From Neurospora tetrasperma FGSC 2508 (lineage: Eukaryota; Ascomycota; Sordariomycetes; Sordariales; Sordariaceae), in assembly GCF_000213175.1 (NCBI RefSeq), contig NW_009799100.1, forward strand, positions 1,161,356 to 1,225,355: a stretch of DNA of 64,000 bases, given 5' to 3'. The stretch's first letter is position 1, and each line of letters opens with the position of its first letter. Below are positions 34,572 to 48,700 of this stretch, in pieces. The position numbers and the translations under genes were made by a program. A model generated the notes under the pieces. That model was not told the DNA's origin, did not search any database, and worked only from the letters and a program-made list of their open reading frames with translations.

Positions 34572-35825
34572 ATGAACACCCCCAAAGTAAACATACTCCA
34601 CGCTCCAGGACAAGCGGCCCAATTCAGCCGTGCCCTGATATCAACCTGTCACACCCGGCCTCTCCTGTTTGGGGGCCTTCGAGTGGTCACTTCCTTGCAT
34701 CCAACACAGACAAGCCTCTCTTCCCCATCACCTCGCAGCTTCTCGACAACAAGCGTTACTCGACTGAAGGATTTCTTCCCGGCCAAAGAGACCGCCTATA
34801 TTCGGCAGACACCACCCGCGTGGCCTCACCATGGATGGACAGAGGAAGAGATGACCTCGGTTGTTCCCGAGCACCGGAAACCCGAGACTGTGGGCGATTG
34901 GCTCGCATGGAAACTCGTACGAATCTGTCGGTAGGTAAATCCCAAGGAGTGTTCCCATATTGCTCCTCAAGTATCTTGCGGACGCGGAAACATACGTAGA
35001 ATCAAAGTGTTCTAATATTAAACAGATGGGCTACGGATATAGCTACGGGCATACGTCCAGAGCAGCAAGTTGATAAACACCACCCGACAACCGCCACCAG
35101 TGCGGATAAACCTCTGACCGAAGCCCAATGGGTATGTTTCATGGAGCCCTACGATGACGGAATGGCAACACATGCTAACCAAATGTCGCAAATCCATATA
35201 GCTCGTCCGCTTCATCTTCCTCGAATCCATCGCCGGCGTTCCCGGCATGGTAGCCGGCATGCTCCGCCACCTGCACTCCCTCCGCCGTCTCAAGCGAGAC
35301 AACGGCTGGATCGAGACTTTACTTGAAGAGTCCTACAACGAGCGTATGCACCTCCTCACCTTCATGAAGATGTGCGAACCCGGCCTCCTCATGAAGACGC
35401 TCATCTTGGGAGCGCAGGGCGTCTTCTTCAATGCCATGTTTCTCAGCTACCTGATCTCCCCCAAAATCACCCACCGGTTTGTCGGTTATCTCGAGGAGGA
35501 GGCCGTACATACCTATACGCGGTGCATCAGGGAGATTGAGGAAGGTCACTTGCCAAAGTGGAGGGATGAAAAGTTTGAGATCCCGGAGATGGCGGTGAGG
35601 TATTGGCGCATGCCGGAGGGAAAGCGGACGATGAAGGACTTGATTCATTATATCCGCGCGGACGAGGCAGTGCATAGGGGCGTTAACCATACGCTGAGCA
35701 ATTTGGACCAGAAGGAGGATCCGAATCCGTTTGTGAGCGACTATAAGGAGGGCGAGGGCGGGAGGAGACCGGTCAATCCGGCGTTGAAGCCGACGGGATT
35801 TGAAAGGCCGGAGGTCATCGGTTGA
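34572..35825 (+). CDS. aod-1: Mitochondrial alternative oxidase
   Basis: Three exons (34572-34930, 35026-35131, 35202-35825) give 362 residues, the length I recall for Neurospora AOD-1, with introns of 95 and 70 nt. The enzyme passes electrons from ubiquinol to oxygen without proton pumping, at the matrix face of the inner membrane. The first 60 or so residues are a presequence rich in Ser, Thr, Arg and Leu. The di-iron ligands are visible as Glu163 (in LESIAGVPG), Glu202 and His205 (in EESYNERMH), Glu254 (in LEEEAVHTY), and Glu310 and His313 (in RADEAVH). The close match to AOD-1 separates it from the second Neurospora paralogue, AOD-3. Expression is likely low unless the main chain is blocked. 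Confidence 0.97.
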
Positions 35826-38338
35826 TCTTGGGCGGAAGGTCTTGACAGATGGTTGTGGTTTGGGTTCATGAAGCCAGGCGTTTTTGGACCAAGTTGTATT
35901 ATGCGTGTTACACTAGATACCCCCCACTCTCTTTGCTGTTTCTGGCGTTTTGGTAAAAAGATACTGGGACCTTCTCTCTGTGCAGCAGTTCACTGTTTCA
36001 AAGTGTGTACTTGTTTCGGATCTTCACTCCGAAGGTCGTTGATCTCTCAGGATCAATTATATCTAGCAATAACAAACCTGAAATGTTAAGCTTTTTAGAT
36101 TCGTTCCCCGGGTAACTAATCGGTGCAAGTTCACATTGCAACTTCTACCCAACGCATGGAAGACCAAGGTATTCGATCGTGCTCACTTGAATTCGATCAA
36201 TGATAAAATTATGTGCTCAGCCATGATCAACCGAATATATCGTGAAGGCGAGTTCTGGACCTTCCGACGTATACCCAGGATGATAGCTCAAGACGTCCAT
36301 TAGAGTGTCTATATTTACACACGTCTAGTGTAGGCATCCTCGAAAGCAAGCGGAGAATGATGAAACAATGGTATTATGCAGCGATATATCAGAGTCAAAT
36401 AATGGCTCGAAGACGAAATGTTGGTCGAACGAAATTACAGGGCTGTGGCTGTGTACAAGCCACTGAAGTGCAATTTGTTAGCGTGGTGAACTTTGGGTAA
36501 CAGATTTTGCCGGAGATCTCACCATAAACTGATAGCACCGAGGACCGGACCCACCAGAGGATAGAACCGACAGGATGACGGGGATGCGACTGCAAGGTAC
36601 CAACAGGAACAGATGAACCAGAATAGGAACACTTCCAGGAACCGAAGACTGAGGCTGAGCACCGCGATGGATGTGATATGCCTCGATGGATACTGCATTC
36701 TGACCCGCAGCACGTCCTGACGGCGTGTTTCAGAGAGCTGTTTTGTCATGTACCCTGGCAACGGCATGTCACAATCACGATAGCCAGCCTGTTGCTTGCT
36801 TGTCCAAGGTAAGAGGTATCTGTCCGCGGCACCAGCCCGAACAAATACCACAACACTCTATTTTGCCCCTGGATTGATACGTATCTGGTTCTCACAAGGT
36901 GCAGTGGCAAACTGGTCTTGGAAATGGATGGCACCAATCTCGACACATGAGTGGTTCGCTGACGAGAAGATATCTCTTCACTAGAGGTAAGAAAGGGTGG
37001 TGTTGCAATTTCACGTTCAGAACGATGGCAGCGAGACCCAGGCTTGCCAGACATGCCAGGACAGGCCCCTCCATGGACAGTGCGGTTGACACCTTCCAGG
37101 CTCTATGCCTGTGAGTGAGTGGACGGGATGCGAACCGGCAGAAGAAGTTCAGAAACAGGTCTGCGTGCCCAGGAAGATCAAGGGAAGTTGACATTGTTCC
37201 CGTCGCTTACTCAGGGATTCCATCCAGCATTTATTTGGTGGCATCCAGTGTTGCAAAGAGAAGACGGGAATGAGGATCTCTCACAAATCTGGGCATCAAT
37301 GAATTGACTTTTATGAGTCCTCTACCTCTTTAAGATGCCAACCCCGAACGGTAGCCCCACCGAAAGCGAAGTGGGTCTACTCAGCAGCAGCAGCCTTATG
37401 AGCGAACCCAACCATTCACAGAACTGACAGCGTCTGAACCCCAATGAATGGATCACCCCAACTGCCCGTCTGTCCCTGCCATGCCCTGCCCTGACCGTAC
37501 GACCCCGCGATTGCCCTGTGGGTGGCTTCGTGCCTGAAGTGGAAGCCGAGAAAGCCTTCGATTCCCGATCTCCCCTTCAATCTCGACTCTTCCCGAGAAG
37601 GTCTCCGTCACGGTGTCGTCGTCGGGGCAAACGAAGCAGAGGACGGACCAACGACGACATTCATACAAACTTAATCTCCATCGCATCCCCGGGCATCCAT
37701 TCACTCCACCATTCATGGAGATCATATACATACCATCTGTTCGCCCTCCAAAGTCCAAATGCAATTAACTTGTGATCCCCTTTCGTCGTCGGGTCAAAGG
37801 GTCCAATCCACTCCAGTCAGCCGGGCAGTCCAATCTTCCACACAACCACTCAAACTTCCCATCCTCAGTCCTAGCTAGCTAGGCACACAGGCGCTTAACA
37901 CGGCAATCTACTGTATCTATCCACCTCTACTCTTTTCGTCATCCCGATCACCGAGACGTGCCCTGTCTCAATCAAATCAACCAAGTCCCAACACTGCACA
38001 ACCATCGAGTACAGCTTTCAATTTGAACCTTCCACAGCCCAGCACTTGAACCCATACATAGGACCCGGGTTCCATCATTTGGTCCTGCTCGTCCGGTCCC
38101 GCACCGGTCACCAAGCTATCAGTCGGGTTCGGTTTGCCGGTGTCAGTCCCATCACTGGCTGTCGCAAGCATGTAAGCACAGCCCCAACGCACCCACGCAC
38201 CTAAACGCACGCACGCACTGCCACTGTGTCCCGGAAGGCTGACTCGAGGGAAACTGCCTCGCAACTCGCAGCGCTTCTAAAGACAGAAACACCACGCACT
38301 CTCAATTCCGTCCGCTTGCCGACTACCACGCGATTCCT
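35826..38338. other. Intergenic region aod-1 to crz-1
   Basis: This 2.5-kb stretch lies between two plus-strand genes. Frames are short and unlike proteins. It probably contains a long promoter and 5' UTR of crz-1. A short ACGC-rich tract lies near 38190-38220. No RNA gene or mobile element was recognised. Confidence 0.45.
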
Positions 38339-40531
38339 ATGGACCAACAGTACACCGACGCCCGTGGCCGATCGCTGTCGGCCGCGTCCACCGGCGGAGG
38401 ACAGGTCCACGATCAACAGCAACAGTCTCACATAAGAAACCACTCGCCGTCTCCAACTCCCTTTCCTAATTCGAACGATGGCGTCAACAACGGTTTGGGA
38501 CTTGGCCTTATCGATCCCTCTGCCTCGCAGCATTTTCAACCTGAATTTTCCTACGGCGGCCCGAACCCGTTCCAGCAACATTCGCCCTTCTCACAGCCTG
38601 GGTTGGATTTCAACCAAGGTTATACAAACCAATTAGAAAGTCAGGACAACTCGTTTGGTGGCTTGTCGCAACCCGCCTATTCTCCGAATCTCATGGCATC
38701 CAACTTTGGTGACGCCGACTACGGCCTTTTCCCCACGACCACGACCGCGGGCCAGTTCAACGGATCGCTGTTCATAACCGATAACCAGCCTATCAACAAT
38801 GTGGATCCAAACATGATGGCTCAAGGCTCTCACAGCCCGGAGCCGCCTCATCTGCTCAGTCCAGAGATAAACTCGCCGGCATTTGCCCAGGGCCGTTTCC
38901 CCATGACAACAGGAAGGCATTCGCGCAATGCATCTCTGGGCCCAGAGGCTGCTCTTCTTCCAGGGCAGGACTGGAGCCATATGCCTCAGTTTCAGGGCCA
39001 TCGACGCTCAGCCTCGGAGCTTAGTGATGTCTCTTCGGTAGCCCATTCGCCCAACCTTGGGGGATTGGACAGCTTTGACCCGATCGAGAACAACCACTCG
39101 CCTCTTCAAGGGCCGCAGGCCGATGCCCTGTACAGTCAGTTGAACGGGATCAGCAACTTCAGTCTGTCGGACGACCATATCGGCAGGAGTCCGTCGCATA
39201 GTCCGGCGGTCTCCCCTCGGATCCATCCCCAGCAATCACCGGACGAGATCGATCCGAACCAACCCAACCATTTTATGCTACACACACCAGCAAACAGTTT
39301 TGGTCCGCCAGCGACCTACATGCAGCCGCAACAGGAGGCTTTCCCGCAACTGTCACTGGATGACCCATCTGGTATGCAGGCCCAGCAGAGCATGCCAGCT
39401 CCTCCGGCAATCAACATCGATTTCGCTCCAGCGCCCGCTAAGAGCGGGCTGGATCAGCCCACTAACCTGGACAATAATTCACTAGCCCTACCCAACAGAG
39501 GTATGTAGCCTCGAGATAATGCGATGGAAAATGGGACATTAGCTAACAATTTGGTGCTAGCTCGAGGGCGGATGCGACCACGAGCGGTCACGGACCCTTT
39601 CAACAATAGCGGTTACCGATCTCCTTCTCCTTCGGGAAGTCTTTCGCCGAGCTCGGCTGCGGACCTCAGACCGTCAAGCGCACGTTCACTTTCGCCCATG
39701 GACCGTTCAGGAGCCGGCTCTATTAATAGCAGGAGACGCCAGTCTACGTCGTCAGTACCCAACAACGTGATAGCACTTCGGCTTGCCGACCCCAATTATA
39801 ATGGTTCTGGGGAAAATGGAGGTGGCCCGAGAAGGGCTCAGAAGCACCCCGCTACTTTCCAATGCAAAGTATGTCCAAAGCGCTTTACCAGGGCATATAA
39901 CCTGCGCTCCCACTTGCGCACACACACCGACGAGAGGCCCTTCAAATGTACCGTCTGCGATAAGGCTTTCGCGCGCCAGCACGATCGCAAGCGTCACGAA
40001 GGTTTACATTCGGGCGAAAAGAAGTTCATATGTAAGGGTGAACTTCCTGTTGCTGGTCAACAATGGGGCTGCGGCCGAAGATTTGCGCGGGCGGATGCTC
40101 TGGGTCGCCATTTCCGGTCGGAGGCGGGAAGAATCTGTATCAGACCTCTTCTGGAAGCGGAGAACCGTGAACGGCAACGGCAGTATGCTGAGGCAATGCA
40201 GAATGCAGCCCAAGGCATGATGCAACAGCAGGGCGGCATGATGATGTCGCCTGGTATGGACCCCAATGGCGAGTTCCAGATGGACCCCTTTGTACTCCCA
40301 CAGGCGCTGTTGGCACAGTATCCTGCTCTGGCCCTCCTGCCCGCTGGGCCTGCGGCTATGGGTGATGGAGCCGGCTTAGAAGAGGATCTGGGAAGTAATT
40401 ACGAAGCTAGCGACTACGATGATGTCGAGGAGGGAGGCTACGTTAGCGGTCCAGGGACAGGGTTCGGGCCCGGAAGCATGCAAGAAGGGTACGGGGAGTT
40501 GGGATATGCGAGTGACTACGGCGGCCGTTAG
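38339..40531 (+). CDS. crz-1: Calcineurin-responsive C2H2 zinc-finger transcription factor CRZ1
   Basis: Exons 38339-39500 and 39561-40531 encode 710 residues, with a 60-nt intron (GTATGT donor, GCTAAC branch). The factor is dephosphorylated by calcineurin when cytosolic Ca2+ rises, enters the nucleus and turns on ion-transport and cell-wall genes. The N-terminal 480 residues are disordered, rich in Gln, Ser, Pro and Asn, with many SP sites. PAINID at 356-361 fits the calcineurin docking pattern PxIxIT. Two classic C2H2 fingers start near residue 489 ([21 protein letters not shown]) and 517 ([21 protein letters not shown]). A third, atypical Cys/His segment with the [15 protein letters not shown] element follows to about 580, as in other filamentous CrzA proteins. 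The tail is acidic and Gly/Tyr-rich. Confidence 0.95.
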
Positions 40532-41162
40532 GCATAGTGTCATGACATTTCAGGCGAACAACCCTTCGGGGAAAGGGAGGGCGTTGGGTGGTATACTCTA
40601 TTTATTTATTGTTTTACAGATGATTATCGGTCACTGTTTGGATCAGATGAGATTATACGGTGGTGCGCGGTTATGGTTATTGTTGTCTTATACATTTACT
40701 TCTCTGTTTGGATACACTTATCCCCCAGCATTGCAATTCTTCTTCTTTTGTATTTGACTGGAATTATTTTTGGCTCGAAGACCCGTTTACACAGCGCTTG
40801 CATGCGCGGACGTTGAGCGAACATAGAAATATTGTCTGATGAGGACAAATAAATGTTACATGTATGACGATGTACTCCATGTTACTTATACAGAGTTGTT
40901 GAATAAGCTGATCACAGTTGATATCATCAAATCCCCCGCAAGTCAGCATATAATACAGCTATTGAACCCGTGACAGCTACGTTCTTCCCTACAAGTCTTA
41001 TTCTGATGGCTATGCAGTGAGCCGCCTCGTAATCTCATCATCCGGATTGATCGATAAGCCGCCCCACGCAACCGCAACATTAATATCACATCACCATCAC
41101 CATTACCATATCTCTCGTCATCCCTCCTCAACCCCACCCATTTCTCCATGTACATACATATT
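40532..41162. other. Convergent intergenic region (crz-1 / DUF7053-like gene)
   Basis: The stretch holds the two 3' UTRs. I see nothing else. Confidence 0.5.
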
Positions 41163-42128
41163 TCAAGTCTGTTGTATCTCCTGTAACAAAGTCCTCCCCC
41201 TTCCCGCTCCCGACGCTGCGCCAGACCCCTTGGACGACCTCAACTCTTGCATCCACTTGGCTACGACCTGGTCCACCACCGTTTGCAAAACCTCGTGGTG
41301 GCCCTTTTCGAACTTTGCTTTGACAAAAGGGCGCACGATGGCTGGACACTCAATGGTGGCGATCTCGACCAGTTCGTACTCGTAGTTGTCGATGGAGGTG
41401 CCGGTGACTTTGTTGATTAGTTTTTTGTTGTTGTTATTGTCGTCTGCTGTTGCATGTTTGGATTTGTTCACAACACCAACATCATCGCTACCACCTTTTC
41501 GTAGGCCAGCTCTTAGTCCTTGTCCTAGTCCCAATCCCAGTCCTTGTTCGCCTTCCTGCTGTCCTTGTCCTTGTCCTTGCCCTTCTTCGTTTCCTCCATT
41601 TCCTTTCTGTTCCTGTTCCTGTTCCTGTGGCCGCCCCTTGGCCCGATAGCGATGCCGAACCTCATAACTGCTCCTCACCACCACCGCCCCCGCCCCTGCC
41701 GCCGGCGCTACTGCCTTACACCGAACTCCGTAGCCAAAGCTCTGAAAGGTACAAGGCACGGAAACTTCTTTGCTTCCTAGTAAGGAGCCGCCGCCTAGCC
41801 AGTCCGGGAGGGGAAGAAGGGGAACGGAGTCGGTGATGAGGAACGATTGAGGGTTAAAGCCGTCTGGTCCCGGAGGGTGGAAGAAGGATGGGTCGTCGGT
41901 GAGGGATGGAGGGAGGGGGTGGGGAGAGTTAGAGGAGGAAGGGGAAGAGGGTGAGGAACTTGAAGAGGAGGTCGGGAGAGGAAGGGGAAGGGAGATGTAG
42001 GATTTTAGGTAGGGGTTGGCGGTGATGAGGGGGACGTAGGCGTGGAGGGCGGAGAGGAGGGCGGAGGGGGGAGTCGGTGGGGGGAGGGGGATGCGGGTTA
42101 TTATTTTCAAAGGGTGGGAATGGGACAT
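41163..42128 (-). CDS. DUF7053-like fungal protein (hypothetical)
   Basis: A single exon of 321 residues starting MSHSHPLKI at 42128. The start is chosen because the recognisable fold begins here; the same frame is open upstream to an ATG at 42473 through a poly-Asn run, which I take as untranslated leader. The visible order is an N-terminal strand (KIITRIPLPP), a helix (ALLSALHAYVPLI), a Ser-rich insert, FLITDSVPLLP, then CTFQSFGYGVRCKAVAPA and VVVRSSYEVR. A long Gln/Gly/Glu insert follows, and then YELVEIATIECPAIVRPFV with a final long helix. This is the pattern I associate with the fungal DUF7053 (SRPBCC-like) family. It has no known reaction. Confidence 0.7.
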   Translation of the reverse strand: MSHSHPLKIITRIPLPPPTPPSALLSALHAYVPLITANPYLKSYISLPLPLPTSSSSSSPSSPSSSNSPHPLPPSLTDDPSFFHPPGPDGFNPQSFLITDSVPLLPLPDWLGGGSLLGSKEVSVPCTFQSFGYGVRCKAVAPAAGAGAVVVRSSYEVRHRYRAKGRPQEQEQEQKGNGGNEEGQGQGQGQQEGEQGLGLGLGQGLRAGLRKGGSDDVGVVNKSKHATADDNNNNKKLINKVTGTSIDNYEYELVEIATIECPAIVRPFVKAKFEKGHHEVLQTVVDQVVAKWMQELRSSKGSGAASGAGRGRTLLQEIQQT

Positions 42129-45769
<3,641 letters not shown>

Positions 45770-48700
45770 ATGGCCGCCGCTCAAGTTTGGACATTCCGCG
45801 AAAGCTGGGCAATATGCGACACATATGGGTCGAATACGGGGCCTTGTCCGGCAGGGCCAACATGGTGGTATGAGTGGAATGAAGAAAACGTGGAAGAGAC
45901 TGTGAGGAGTGATGTGGTAAAGTCAAGATTGAACATAGTTGCGCAACGCTGGGTAGAATTGCGCGGTCCAAGAACTGTGAGTTTTGTATATCTTCAACTT
46001 TCGTCCCAACCCTGGTTGTTCTCGTCTTTACCTTTGTGGAACTGCCCCAGGGGATCGCCTCTTAAAACACTGGCGTGCTTCCATAGTGGCAAGCGGGAAA
46101 TGGGGGCCTGGGGTGCTCCAAAAATCCACTGGCACCTCATCGTTGCATGCTTGATCCATGTCAGCCCGCTCAATCTGGAAAGTCACCAGATCGTCTGGTC
46201 ATTAGATCGTCCGAACTCTGGGTTATATATGCTAACAGGGCGCGTCACAGCGAGCTGCAACGTCTCCCTCACGTTCCTATCCAGTCACCACGCTCGACGG
46301 AATGTCAAGACGATCCCGCCTCCCATCAGCATTGCATGCGCCACAAGAAGAGGACTCGAGATGGTCTTCTTATACTCCCCGCGACCCGACAGCAACCGCT
46401 CAGCGGGCGCAAAAGTCACAGCCCTCCCGGAGCAGCCTCCCTAGACCTGTTTCCAGCAGTATACCTCGACCGGTTGCGACAATACCTCGATCCGATCCGA
46501 AGCGGCGTGGGAAAGACGGTGATTCATATCCCGACTCGAGTCCATGGCCTTGGCTTGACCCCGACCAAGATGACGAATTTCGACAAGTTGCAAAGAAGAG
46601 TAAACAGAAAAAGAAGACCGGCGGCGGCGGTGGTGGCGGTGCACAGCAACCAAAGCAAACAAATAACGATGGTGGTGAAGGTTCACAGAAGGAAGGCGAC
46701 GATGGTGGTTATGACGGCAAGTCCAACGGCGGGGATGCCAGCAATGGTGCTGGAGGAGGTCCAGGCAAGTCAGGCAATGGAGGAGACAAAGGCGACGGTG
46801 ACAAAAAGGACGAGAAGGCCAAGAAAGAAGCCGTCGATGATGAGGGCCAAAAGAAGGACGACGAAGAAAAGGAAGCAGAAAATGCAAATAAATCGCCACT
46901 CGACGATGACTGGAATCAAGCAACCAGCAAGATAAGGCAAAAAGGAAAGCGAGGTGATGCTATTGGTTCTGTCACCCAAGATAAGCCTACCCCGCGGTCA
47001 TTGGATGACAAGGCGAAGAGCCATGGCAACTCGGACAAATCCAATGACCTTGACGAGGTCAAACTCGACACTGCAACCTCAATAAACGCCAATCGCGTCT
47101 TTACAGACAACGCGTCAATCGACAACCGGTCTTCGGGTAACAGCAGGATTGAAGAGAACAAATCTTCCGGGGAGCGAACATCTTCAGATAGCAAACCTTC
47201 GGGATTTCCGTGGAGCGCTCTTTGGGGCGGCGGTCTCAAATGGGGAGCGGGCAGCCACAAGGAACAGCCAAAGACGCAGGTGAAGCATGAAGACAAGCTC
47301 GAAAACGACCCGTGGGCCAAGTCCAAGAACACCAAAACCTTCCCAGGCTCTTTTGATGCCGCTGAGGAGACAAGAGAGGAGCCTGCTGTGACTGAGCCAA
47401 AGTCGGACACAAAGGGCGACCTGGACGACAAGCAAACCGGCATGAATGGGAAGTACTCGGCAAACGAGAAAAAACAAGACAGCGACGATGACAAGTACCG
47501 GGTCGACAGCATGTATGCCAAGGGGGTAAAGAAGGATGAGCGCAAAGATGATCACGATGACGGCTTCGTGGTTTCCACGAAGAAGAGCAAAAAGTCAAAG
47601 AACAACACTAGCGCATGGGATGTGGAACCAGATGCATGGCAAGAGCCAGTAGTGGAACCGAAAACAGAGCCAAAGCCGGAGCTAACAAAAACCACTGACC
47701 TCGAGCCTGAGGATGATTTCTTCGAAACCTTCCCTGCTGTGAAGAAGAATGAGAAAAGCTCGACCCGGTTGGGACAATCTTCGAGACTCGACGCATTTGC
47801 ACCCACCCTCAAAAAGGCGAATCCAGATCCGTGGGAAGTCTTCGGCGCCAAGAAGAAAAAGACGAGGATCGGCGCCGCTGAAGAGCCTATGATTAGGACA
47901 CGGAAGGCCGATCCGGAACTGTTACCGGCCGAACGATCGTCTCCCATTGCTGAACCCGAACCGGAGATTGAGCCAATAGATGATGAAAAGCTGGAGCCAA
48001 TCTTGCCCTACAAGCCGCCAACGAAAAAGGCTTGGTGGGACGAGCCCCCAGGTCCACCGAGCCCTGTGAAGGGCAAAAAGAAGAAAGGTAAGTATGATAT
48101 TGCTGACGAACCTCCCAGGGAGCCAGACCCGGAAGTGGAACCTATAGAAGAGTCCAAGTTCAAGACCGATAATACAGTGGAGGAGGACGACTTCTGGAAC
48201 CATTACCAAACCACAGCCAAGAAGGACAAGAAGAAGAGTAAAAGATCAGAACTTTCAGAAGAAGCTGTACCGCCGCCACCGCCGCCGCCACCTCCTCCGG
48301 TAGAACCAGTTGAGACTTTTCCGTGGGATGATGTCCCGATCAAGAAGAACAAGAAGGGGAGAAGGGGACAGACGGAGCCTGAGCCACCACCGCCACCACC
48401 AGTCGAACTTGAACCGGTAGCTGAGCCGGAGCCGGAGCCGGAGCCGGAGCCAGAGCCAGTTTCTGGTCCGCCCCAGTTTCCTGAATCAGATGAGGATGGT
48501 GAGCACCCCGGCGGCTGGTTTTCCTCTTTTCTTCACAAGACGGATAAGAAGAAGAGTAGGCATACATCTCCCATGCATCCACCTCTTGAAGAGCCGGAGC
48601 CGGTCCAACCAGTACCAGAGCCGGAGCCAGAGCTGCAACCGGAACCAGAGACAAAGGTGGAAGACGACCATTGGGATTATCCCATCTCAAAAAAGGACAA

